This document shows positions 1-5,888 of a DNA stretch of 7,052 bases, piece after piece; within the stretch, counting starts at the first letter, position 1, and each line of letters begins with the position of its first letter. Where the stretch lies: positions 1-7,052 of the forward strand of contig JAFAKI010000091.1 in assembly GCA_019235595.1 (NCBI GenBank). Direction: 5' to 3'. The position numbers and the translations under genes are program-made. Under the pieces are notes generated by a model that made no database searches, was not told the DNA's origin, and was given only the letters and a program-made list of their open reading frames with translations. Source of the DNA: Mucilaginibacter sp. (GTDB lineage Bacteria; Bacteroidota; Bacteroidia; Sphingobacteriales; Sphingobacteriaceae).

Positions 1-495
1 GGCGGTCTGCCTGATTTTATGAAGCTGAAAGTAGTAGAGCCTTTAAATACGTTGTTTAAAGATGAGGTTCGAAAAGTAGGCAAAGCTTTAGGCATTGATC
101 AGAATATTTTAGGCCGCCACCCATTCCCGGGCCCCGGACTGGCTATCAGGATATTAGGCGAGGTTACTCCGCAAAAAGTACAGATATTACAGGAAGCCGA
201 TGCAATTTATATCAACAATTTGCGCTCGGCCGGTGTTTACGATAAAGTTTGGCAGGCAGGCACCATCTTTTTACCGGTGCAATCGGTAGGTGTTATGGGC
301 GACGAGCGTACTTACGAAAACGTGGTATGTCTTCGCGCGGTGGAATCATTGGATGGCATGACGGCCGACTGGTGCCATCTCCCATACGATCTGCTGGCCA
401 AAATCTCAAACGAGATCATCAACAACGTAAAAGGTATCAACCGGGTAGTATATGACATCAGTTCGAAACCACCGGCCACTATCGAGTGGGAATAA
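1..495 (+). CDS. guaA: GMP synthase (glutamine-hydrolysing), C-terminal part
   Basis: GuaA makes GMP from XMP, ATP and glutamine-derived ammonia, the last step of guanine nucleotide synthesis in the cytosol. Only the last 164 codons are present; frame 1 is open from the first base, so the start and the class I amidotransferase and ATP-pyrophosphatase domains lie to the left. What remains is the end of the synthetase domain and the dimerisation/XMP-binding domain. Family landmarks seen are GGLPDFMKLK at the window edge, FKDEVRKVG, RHPFPGPGLAIRILGE, SVGVMGDERTYE, DGMTADW and the terminal VVYDISSKPPATIEWE, which is the nearly invariant GuaA C-terminus. The protein ends normally at TAA 493-495. 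The last 44 bases also encode the start of the next gene in the +2 frame. Identification is essentially certain from these motifs. Confidence 0.97.
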   Translation, partial: GGLPDFMKLKVVEPLNTLFKDEVRKVGKALGIDQNILGRHPFPGPGLAIRILGEVTPQKVQILQEADAIYINNLRSAGVYDKVWQAGTIFLPVQSVGVMGDERTYENVVCLRAVESLDGMTADWCHLPYDLLAKISNEIINNVKGINRVVYDISSKPPATIEWE

Positions 496-1705
496 GTGGT
501 TACTTTTAGCAGGTATTGTTGCGTTGGCGGCATGTTCGCCAAAGGTGCGTACTGTTTCTGCTCCTGCCAAAACCGGCACTTCTGAAACAAAAAAAGACGC
601 CGTAAAAGCGGCAGAGAAACCGGCAATAGTAAGGGTAACTACCATATCCTTGCTATTGCCCTTTACCTTGGATGATCTGAACGCTGGAGCGCAATATACG
701 CCGGCTACTTTGAGTCGGGCAAACCTATCGTTGGATTATTACCAGGGATTTAAACTGGCCTTGGATTCACTCACTGCAAAAGGATACAACTATAAATTGC
801 AGGTATTTGATACCAAAGATGCGCCCTCAACAGCAAGTAACCTGGCATATACACCGGCCATCCGCACCAGCGATCTGGTGGTCGGCCCGGTATTTCCCGA
901 TGATTTGCAGGCGTTTACCGGCGTACTGTCCGGCTCAGGCAAGATGATAACTACTGTATCGCCCCTTTCACCTGCCGCTCCGGCAACGGTTAAAGATCAG
1001 TTCCTTGTAACGGTGGCTACGCCGTTAGAATATCATGCATGGTCGGCAGCACAATACATTAACGATCATTACAAGCCAAAAAAGGTTTTTATTTTGAAAT
1101 CGGGCTATAGCGAGGATAATAAATACATCACCCCGTTTAAGAAAGGGATAGATAGCCTGAGTAAACGCAAAACCAAAATCGTCGCCCCAACTATCGTTCG
1201 CGGCAGGTTGGATGAGTTAGTACCACAACTTTCAACAACCGAGGAAAACGTATTTGTGATACCATCCACCAACCAGCAATTCCTGACGGTTACGCTTCAC
1301 TCCCTGGATTCACTGGCTAAAAGATATCCCGTTACTTTATTCGGGCACCCAAGCTGGGCAAAGGTAAGTTACCTTAAACCTGATTTACTGCAGCGGTTAA
1401 AAACGCACATTACTACTACTGATAGGGTAGATTATAAGTCGCCACAAATACTGGCTTTTATCCGCACGTATCGCAAATTTTACCGTACCGAGCCTACCCA
1501 TTATGCCATGATGGGGTTTGACGAGGGCATGTATTTTGGCACAGTGCTAGGTGAAAATCCGGACGATTTGAAGAAATTGGACAAAAAAGATTTTACAGGA
1601 TTGCTGAATAAGTATAGATTTATCAAAAAACCGGGGCTGGGGTGGATCAACACCCATGTAAATGTGCTCCAATACAATAATTTTGAGTTAAAAAAGGTAG
1701 AATGA
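452..1705 (+). CDS. Lipoprotein with type 1 periplasmic-binding-protein fold
   Basis: This 417-residue protein is a predicted lipoprotein. A basic N-region (R5, H7, R8, K15) is followed by a hydrophobic stretch at residues 16-27 and a clean lipobox L25-A26-A27-C28. Residues 29-58 form a K/A/T-rich linker. From about residue 60 to the end it reads like a type 1 periplasmic binding fold (ABC substrate-binding/LpoA-like): a strand SLLLPF (66-71), a helix DYYQGFKLALDSL (95-107), DLVVGPVFPDDL (141-152), then alternating strands and helices such as KKVFILKSG and NVFVIPS. The start is well fixed: an in-frame TAG at 446-448 lies just upstream, and ATG 452 is the only ATG, GTG or TTG before the hydrophobic core. 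The gene therefore overlaps guaA by 44 nt, and it shares ATGA with the next gene. It may bind a ligand or regulate envelope synthesis; no permease or ATPase gene adjoins it, so a classical ABC uptake role is not supported. Confidence 0.85.
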   Translation: MTSVRNHRPLSSGNKWLLLAGIVALAACSPKVRTVSAPAKTGTSETKKDAVKAAEKPAIVRVTTISLLLPFTLDDLNAGAQYTPATLSRANLSLDYYQGFKLALDSLTAKGYNYKLQVFDTKDAPSTASNLAYTPAIRTSDLVVGPVFPDDLQAFTGVLSGSGKMITTVSPLSPAAPATVKDQFLVTVATPLEYHAWSAAQYINDHYKPKKVFILKSGYSEDNKYITPFKKGIDSLSKRKTKIVAPTIVRGRLDELVPQLSTTEENVFVIPSTNQQFLTVTLHSLDSLAKRYPVTLFGHPSWAKVSYLKPDLLQRLKTHITTTDRVDYKSPQILAFIRTYRKFYRTEPTHYAMMGFDEGMYFGTVLGENPDDLKKLDKKDFTGLLNKYRFIKKPGLGWINTHVNVLQYNNFELKKVE

Positions 1706-2862
1706 AGGCACTAAACCAGCTTAAAACGTTTCAGCGAATTTTGGGTAACTACCCTGCCGAAACGCCCCTAAGTAAGTTTTTGCCGGGCTTTTATCGCCAG
1801 AACAAACAAATGGGGTCAAACGACAGGCGTGTTGCCAACCGTTTGATCTATAACTATTTCCGCCTCGGGAAAGCACTTTATAATACACCTACAGAAGATC
1901 GGCTGATTGTGTCCGAGTTTCTATGCAATACGCAGATCAATTCATTCCTTCAGCATTTTAAACCCGAATGGGCGCTCTGCATCGGTTTTGACATCGACGA
2001 AAAACTCAAACTGGTTAAAACCGCTTATCCCGATTTTAAACTGACCGAAGTTTTCCCTTGGTCGAGTGAACTATCAGAAGGAATTGATAAACAAGCCTTC
2101 CTGAAATCTTTTTTTGTTCAGCCTGATCTGTTTATCCGTGTCAGGAAAGGTTTTGAACAAAATGTAAAATCGGTTCTCACAAAAGAGAGCGTCACTTTTA
2201 AAGATGAAGGCAATGGCTGCTTCTCGTTACCCAACGGCACCAAACTGGAATTACTTTTCCCGCAGCAAAACTTTTTTGAGGTGCAGGACCTGTCATCGCA
2301 GCAAACTGCCAATTATTTTAAACCTGAAAAATGGGATGCCTGGTGGGACGCCTGCGCTGCTTCGGGTGGCAAGAGTCTGCTATTGCACGAGTTGGAACCT
2401 AACCTGAAACTGGTAGTATCCGACATCCGCGAATCGATCCTCGCCAATCTCGATGAGCGTTTTCAGCAGGCCGGTTTGATCAAATACCAGAAGAAAATAC
2501 TTGATCTTACCCAAAACGTCGACCCTGAATTGCATAATTATGAGTTTGACGGCATTATTCTGGATGCCCCATGCAGCGGTTCCGGCACGTGGGGGCGCAC
2601 ACCTGAAATGATTAGCCAGTTTGAAGGGCAAAAGATCAATTTCTTCCAAAAACTACAGCAAACTATTGCCGCCAACGTTGTCAAATACCTTAAACCCGGC
2701 AAACCACTCATTTATATCACCTGCTCGGCCTTTAGGGCAGAAAATGAAGCTGCGGTTGATTTTTTAGTAAAGGAAGTAGGCTTAAAACTGGAGCAACAGA
2801 CCGTATTGAAAGGGTATGAAAACAAGGCTGATACGATGTTTGTGGCGAGGCTGGTGAAGTGA
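1702..2862 (+). CDS. RsmB/NOP2/Sun-family RNA cytosine-C5 methyltransferase
   Basis: A 386-residue SAM-dependent methyltransferase of the family that makes 5-methylcytosine in rRNA or tRNA. The N-terminal part (about 1-130) carries a NusB-like segment (MGSNDRRVANRLIYNYFRLG). The family's FxVQDxSSQ motif precedes the Rossmann fold. SAM motif I is D216-ACAASGGK with Ser221 where Pro is usual; D241 in VSDIRES fits motif II; motif IV is D288-A-P-C291-SGSGTWGR; motif VI is T340-C341-S, followed by ENE at 347-349. Both cysteines used by this family, the motif VI nucleophile and the motif IV product-release residue, are present, so the enzyme should be active. It is shorter than E. coli RsmB (429 residues), and the segment after motif IV is WGRTPE rather than the usual RRxPD type. 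The start ATG overlaps the previous stop as ATGA, implying translational coupling. The exact target base cannot be told from the sequence. Confidence 0.9.
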   Translation: MKALNQLKTFQRILGNYPAETPLSKFLPGFYRQNKQMGSNDRRVANRLIYNYFRLGKALYNTPTEDRLIVSEFLCNTQINSFLQHFKPEWALCIGFDIDEKLKLVKTAYPDFKLTEVFPWSSELSEGIDKQAFLKSFFVQPDLFIRVRKGFEQNVKSVLTKESVTFKDEGNGCFSLPNGTKLELLFPQQNFFEVQDLSSQQTANYFKPEKWDAWWDACAASGGKSLLLHELEPNLKLVVSDIRESILANLDERFQQAGLIKYQKKILDLTQNVDPELHNYEFDGIILDAPCSGSGTWGRTPEMISQFEGQKINFFQKLQQTIAANVVKYLKPGKPLIYITCSAFRAENEAAVDFLVKEVGLKLEQQTVLKGYENKADTMFVARLVK

Positions 2863-2892
2863 TGTGCGGATGTGCAGATGCGTAAATGTGCA
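2861..2892. repeat. Degenerate tandem 8-bp repeat, four units
   Basis: Starting inside the TGA stop of the methyltransferase gene, four octamers follow head to tail: GATGTGCG (2861-2868), GATGTGCA (2869-2876), GATGCGTA (2877-2884) and AATGTGCA (2885-2892), then GAT begins a fifth. The consensus is GATGTGCA. It lies between the methyltransferase gene and the promoter of the small lipoprotein. The period is directly visible; no function is evident. Confidence 0.75.
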
Positions 2893-2893
2893 G

Positions 2894-2912
2894 ATTTTGT
2901 ACAACACAAAAT
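2894..2912. repeat. Small dyad next to the lipoprotein promoter
   Basis: ATTTTGT (2894-2900) and ACAAAAT (2906-2912) form a perfect 7-bp inverted repeat around a 5-base loop. It ends two bases before the putative -33 box. It could be an operator or a weak terminator for the upstream operon. The A/T-rich stem without a following T-run makes efficient termination doubtful. Confidence 0.45.
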
Positions 2913-2914
2913 AG

Positions 2915-2945
2915 TTGCTAACAAAATCTAAAAACCATACCTTTG
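2915..2945 (+). promoter_or_regulatory. Bacteroidota-type promoter of the small lipoprotein
   Basis: The -33 element TTG (2915-2917) and a perfect -7 element TACCTTTG (2938-2945, consensus TAnnTTTG) are separated by 20 bases, within the range used by the primary sigma factor of Bacteroidota. Transcription would begin a few bases after 2945, leaving a leader of about 12-16 bases before ATG 2966. The match and position make this the best promoter in the window. Confidence 0.72.
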
Positions 2946-2965
2946 GATATAACAAACCTTATATA

Positions 2966-3436
2966 ATGAAAAAACTTCCTATCCTTATCTTAATGATTTT
3001 ATTATTCGCTTCCTGCAAAAAAAATCAAAAACCAACACCCATAATTGACCCTACAGGCACATGGACTTTGTATTCTTTAGATACAGATGCCCCACCCTAT
3101 CCAATACATTCTAACGTACAACAATATCCATGTATGGCTGATAATGTTTTAACATTCAACAAAGATTTAACTTATACCATTAACTATACCGGTAAAGACA
3201 CTTGTTTCATAGGGACTAGTCCATATACGTTTCCTGCTATTAAAGGCCCCTGGATTGGTATGCCCGGGGAGGCCCAAATTAGTGGGGGCTGGAGACAGGA
3301 TGGCAATACGGTGTACTGGGGACCGGGGCAAGGAACTATATCAACTTCAAACGGTAAAACCTTTTTGACGGCCCATACGTCGGTAACTTACAATGGTGTA
3401 ACCTACGACTATAAAACTGTAACTGTAAAGCAGTAG
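2966..3436 (+). CDS. Small secreted lipoprotein, function unknown (lipocalin-like?)
   Basis: A 156-residue protein with a short signal peptide MKKLPILILMILLFASC. The lipobox F14-A15-S16-C17 is of the relaxed kind common in Bacteroidota. Residues after Cys17 are KKNQKP, basic rather than the acidic export signal known from some surface lipoproteins, so a periplasm-facing anchor is more likely. The mature part is rich in aromatic residues, Gly and Thr. It begins DPTGTWTLYSLD and contains alternating strands (VLTFNKDLTYTINY, TVYWGPGQGTI, VTYNGVTYDYKTVTV), suggesting a small beta-barrel or sandwich like the lipocalin-like lipoproteins of this phylum; this is a structural guess. Cys56 and Cys80 are the only other cysteines and could form a disulfide. 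ATG 2966 is preferred over an in-frame TTG at 2915 because it gives a proper signal peptide and the TTG falls in the promoter. It has its own promoter and a hairpin downstream. Confidence 0.8.
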   Translation: MKKLPILILMILLFASCKKNQKPTPIIDPTGTWTLYSLDTDAPPYPIHSNVQQYPCMADNVLTFNKDLTYTINYTGKDTCFIGTSPYTFPAIKGPWIGMPGEAQISGGWRQDGNTVYWGPGQGTISTSNGKTFLTAHTSVTYNGVTYDYKTVTVKQ

Positions 3437-3445
3437 GTAAATGAC

Positions 3446-3487
3446 AGGGTGTTTCAATGTTTCATCCCTGAAACTCTGAAACACTCT
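3446..3487. terminator. Strong hairpin between convergent genes, possible terminator
   Basis: Left arm 3449-3464 (GTGTTTCAATGTTTCA) pairs with 3469-3484 (TGAAACTCTGAAACAC) around the loop TCCC, 14 of 16 positions matching. Three more outer pairs, one a G-T, extend it to 3446-3487. It sits between the ends of the lipoprotein gene (+) and the MarC gene (-), where a bidirectional terminator is expected. Neither side has a good T-run, so it may instead be a dispersed palindromic repeat. Each arm is itself a doubled octamer. Confidence 0.55.
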
Positions 3488-3518
3488 TGGTTCCCAATTC
3501 TTGGCTCTTGATTCTAAA
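3484..3518. repeat. Degenerate tandem 7-bp repeat, five units
   Basis: Immediately after the hairpin come CTCTTGG, TTCCCAA, TTCTTGG, CTCTTGA and TTCTAAA, a period of 7 with consensus YTCTTGR; units 1, 3 and 4 are close copies and units 2 and 5 are decayed. It ends two bases before the last codon of the MarC gene. The period is visible in the sequence; a function is not. Confidence 0.6.
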
Positions 3519-3520
3519 AC

Positions 3521-4090
3521 CTACAAATGCGTATTACTCCTGAACAACTTAATAGCGATAGCCAATAAGATCACCCCAAACGCTTTACGCAATATGCTCA
3601 ACCCGGTTTTCCCCAACAGGCGTTCCAGCCATTTTACGTTCTTCAGCACAAGGTAGACAAATAGGGTGTTTAATACGATGGCAACCACGATATTCTGGGT
3701 TTGATATTGTGACTTCAGCGAAAGCAAAGTAGTCATGGTTCCGGCGCCGGCAATCAAGGGGAAAGCCAACGGGACGATGGATATCGTTTCGGGCATTTCT
3801 TCATTAAAAAACCGTATCCCGAGGATCATTTCCATAGCAATAAAAAATATCACAAATGACCCTGCAATGGCGAAGGATTGTACGTCAAGCCCAATAAGAT
3901 CGAGTAGTTCATTGCCTGCAAATAAGAAGCCGATCATCAGCACCAACACCGCAATTGAGGCTCTTTCGGATTGAATATGTCCTGCCTTTTGCCTCAACTC
4001 AATGATCACTGGTATGGCGCCCAGAATATCGATGATCGCAAACAAAATGGTAGTCACCGTCAATATTTCTTTCATTACAAATGGGTGCAT
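3521..4090 (-). CDS. MarC-family integral membrane protein
   Basis: A 189-residue inner-membrane protein of the MarC/YchE/YhgN family. The family is annotated as multiple-antibiotic-resistance or amino-acid transporter-like, but the substrate is not established, and E. coli MarC itself was later found not to confer resistance. Six hydrophobic segments lie at about 7-31, 43-67, 70-92, 102-126, 133-150 and 164-183. Family signatures seen are D21-ILGAIP in the first segment and PLAFPLIAGAGTM (107-119) in the fourth, equivalent to the usual PLxxPLxxGPG, with Ala replacing Pro before the last Gly. Length is close to the family norm of about 200. An upstream in-frame TAA makes ATG at 4090 the most distal start; Met6 (4075) is possible and leaves the first membrane segment intact. 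The gene stands alone, divergent from the kinase operon and convergent with the small lipoprotein. Confidence 0.9.
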   Translation of the reverse strand: MHPFVMKEILTVTTILFAIIDILGAIPVIIELRQKAGHIQSERASIAVLVLMIGFLFAGNELLDLIGLDVQSFAIAGSFVIFFIAMEMILGIRFFNEEMPETISIVPLAFPLIAGAGTMTTLLSLKSQYQTQNIVVAIVLNTLFVYLVLKNVKWLERLLGKTGLSILRKAFGVILLAIAIKLFRSNTHL

Positions 4091-4127
4091 AGGCTTCTGT
4101 TGTTAGTATTGTGAACGGACACGCAAT

Positions 4128-4135
4128 CAAAAATA
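4128..4135 (-). promoter_or_regulatory. Candidate -7 element for the MarC gene
   Basis: On the minus strand 4135-4128 reads TATTTTTG, a full match to TAnnTTTG, 37 bases before the MarC start. At the expected -33 distance there is only a T-run (complement of 4155-4160), not a TTG, so the promoter is incomplete. The predicted leader is about 30-35 bases. Confidence 0.4.
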
Positions 4136-4185
4136 TCAATAATGTAAATGTGATAAAAAAGAATAACATCAACTGCAATTGGTCC

Positions 4186-4246
4186 ATAATATTATTAAAA
4201 GCGTTATTTTGACACTTATAATATTTAAATAATATTATTTTAATAT
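4186..4246. promoter_or_regulatory. Paired A/T palindromes in the divergent control region
   Basis: The 11-mer ATAATATTATT occurs at 4186-4196 and 4229-4239, 43 bases apart, about four helical turns. The second copy is the core of a perfect 14-bp palindrome AAATAATATTATTT (4227-4240), which extends to 4221-4246 with 24 of 26 bases symmetrical. The stretch 4216-4249 contains only A and T. The whole divergent region 4091-4314 holds no supportable gene. A pair of operator-like sites or a melted/bent promoter region are both possible. Confidence 0.5.
4207..4240 (+). promoter_or_regulatory. Weak candidate promoter of the kinase operon
   Basis: TTTTG (4207-4211) could be the -33 element and TATTATTT (4233-4240) a poor -7 element, 21 bases after the TTG and inside the A/T palindrome. 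The -7 box matches TAnnTTTG at only four of six fixed positions. Some promoter must lie between the divergent MarC start and ATG 4315; this is the best candidate seen. Confidence 0.25.
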
Positions 4247-4314
4247 AATCAAATCCTGCAACCAATTACTACCAAAATCGTAAAAGCACTGAAATAAAAC
4301 CCATTACAAATTCT

Positions 4315-5877
4315 ATGAACGAAGTTAATACATCCGTCCTGGTGATTGACGATGAGGAGATGGTGCGGGATAATATCGAGGACATTCTGATCCCTCATGG
4401 CAAGTCGGAAGAGCAAAACAGTATCGACAGCGCCTTTGATATTTTATTCGGCAGTCCAAAACCGCTGTTGCTCACCAGAACCAAATGTATTCCTGCCTTT
4501 ACCGTCGACAAAGCTTCGAACGGCATGGAAGGTGTTAAAAAAGTGAGAAAAGCGATTGAAAACGGTCATCCTTATGCCGTGATCTTTTTAGATATGCGTA
4601 TGCCTGGCTGGAACGGCTTGGAAACGGCAGTCGAGATCAGGAAATACGACGCCAAAGCCGAGATTATTTTTGTTACCGCCTACAGCGACCGCTCTATTGA
4701 TGAAATTGTAGAACAAGCCGGTCAGAACGTTGGCTACCATTGCAAACCCTATGCTCCTGAAGAGATCATTCAGCTGGCGACAAAAGCGGTTACGGATTAT
4801 AACAAGCTTCGCAACCTGGAGAAACTGATCGAGTCGATATCATCCATAGGTTTAAGTAAAAATCAGCTTAACTCATTACTAAAAAATATACTCGAACAGC
4901 TTGCCGGCTCATTGGATACCGACATGGCGCTGATTGGCAAACTGGATAAAGACCTTCATTACGAAAAAATACTTTCGATAGGCGCTATTGAAGAGCGTGT
5001 AGATGTAGATCAGCTGACTGAAAGAGTTAAAAACGTAAGTATCGAAAAAGACGAAGTAGTGCAGCTGGATGAGCTAGTATTGGCACGCCTTGAAAACTAC
5101 TATGTGTTCACCCTGCTGCAAAAGCAGGAGAAGCTGAAAACGGAAAAGATGTACTTGCTGAAGTTGTTTGTTCAAAACGCAGCACAGGCTATCCGTAATG
5201 CTGAACTAAATGAAAAACTTATCCGCAAGGAGAAATTATCTGCTGTAGGCCAGGTGATCGGTATGGTAATGCACGATCTGCGCACGCCTATCAAAAACAT
5301 TAAGTTCATGACGGATATTATGCGCAAGGAAAGCGAGGGTAATGAAATAATCGACATGATTGACCAATCGGCAGAGCAGGCATCCAATATTTTTGAAGAC
5401 TTCCTCGATTTTCTGAAAGAAATACCCGTACAAAAAGTACCGGTAGATCTGAATAAAGTGGTTAATGATGCTATTGAACTGGCCAAAACACATGAGGGCT
5501 GGTCAAATATCACTATACACTCCTACCTTCCCGACGGGCAGGTTATTCCTGGTGATGAAAGCAAATTAAGAAGAGTGATCAGCAACCTCGTTAATAATGC
5601 TGCCGATGTTTTACACGATCATAAAGTAGCCGATCCTACCATCCATATCTCGGGCTGGGTTGAGAACAAACAACTAATGCTGGTGATCTGCGATAATGGT
5701 CCCGGCATTCCTAAAGATATTATGGGTACGCTGTTTGAACCTTTTGTTACTAAAAACAAACGTTGCGGTACAGGTTTGGGCCTTGCTATTGTTAAACAAT
5801 ACATAGCTGCACATGGTGGCAAAATAGCCGTTAGCAATAATAACGGGGCTATATTCACCTTTGCGTTACCGTTATAA
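4315..5877 (+). CDS. Receiver-GAF-like-histidine kinase, soluble
   Basis: A 520-residue cytosolic signalling protein with no membrane segment. Domain order: receiver (about 7-160), GAF/DUF3369-like sensor region (about 165-300), HisKA dimerisation helix (about 305-375), HATPase_c (about 410-520). Receiver residues are all present: acidic pair D12-D13-E14, phospho-acceptor D93 in VIFLDMRMP, T121 in VTAYSD and K144 in CKPY. It carries an insert of about 30 residues (about 30-62) between the first helix and second strand, as in receivers recalled from some proteobacterial response regulators followed by DUF3369. The kinase core has H320 in VMHDLRTP, N-box N424/N428, G1 box D460-NGPG, F-box LFEPF and G2 box G485-TGLGLA, so it should autophosphorylate. 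A receiver at the N-terminus suggests that another kinase controls this one. The next gene starts 11 bases downstream, and the pair are probably one operon. Confidence 0.92.
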   Translation: MNEVNTSVLVIDDEEMVRDNIEDILIPHGKSEEQNSIDSAFDILFGSPKPLLLTRTKCIPAFTVDKASNGMEGVKKVRKAIENGHPYAVIFLDMRMPGWNGLETAVEIRKYDAKAEIIFVTAYSDRSIDEIVEQAGQNVGYHCKPYAPEEIIQLATKAVTDYNKLRNLEKLIESISSIGLSKNQLNSLLKNILEQLAGSLDTDMALIGKLDKDLHYEKILSIGAIEERVDVDQLTERVKNVSIEKDEVVQLDELVLARLENYYVFTLLQKQEKLKTEKMYLLKLFVQNAAQAIRNAELNEKLIRKEKLSAVGQVIGMVMHDLRTPIKNIKFMTDIMRKESEGNEIIDMIDQSAEQASNIFEDFLDFLKEIPVQKVPVDLNKVVNDAIELAKTHEGWSNITIHSYLPDGQVIPGDESKLRRVISNLVNNAADVLHDHKVADPTIHISGWVENKQLMLVICDNGPGIPKDIMGTLFEPFVTKNKRCGTGLGLAIVKQYIAAHGGKIAVSNNNGAIFTFALPL

Positions 5878-5888
5878 GATCTCTTTAA

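Noticed and set aside
312..645. Two minus-strand frames across the guaA/lipoprotein junction.
   Set aside because: Both lie opposite real coding sequence and show no domain or signal of their own.
2915..2965. Extended start (TTG 2915) for the small lipoprotein, adding 17 residues.
   Set aside because: It would place a polar stretch before a good signal peptide, and the TTG serves better as the -33 box of the promoter.
3735..3974. Plus-strand 79-codon frame opposite the MarC gene.
   Set aside because: Antisense shadow of a well-recognised gene, with no signal of its own.
3999..4187. Minus-strand reading frame coding for a 62-residue protein with one hydrophobic segment (MDQLQLMLFFFITFTLLIF...), overlapping the start of the MarC gene.
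   Set aside because: It is A/T-rich intergenic sequence that gives hydrophobic codons by composition, its second half is a shadow of MarC in another frame, and the likely MarC -7 box falls inside it. No family resemblance was seen.
4209..4222. TTGACA followed by TATAAT, resembling E. coli sigma-70 boxes.
   Set aside because: The two boxes are only two bases apart, not about 17, and Bacteroidota use a different consensus.
5172..5858. Several minus-strand frames opposite the kinase gene.
   Set aside because: They mirror the conserved HisKA and HATPase coding sequence, and their translations show no family features.
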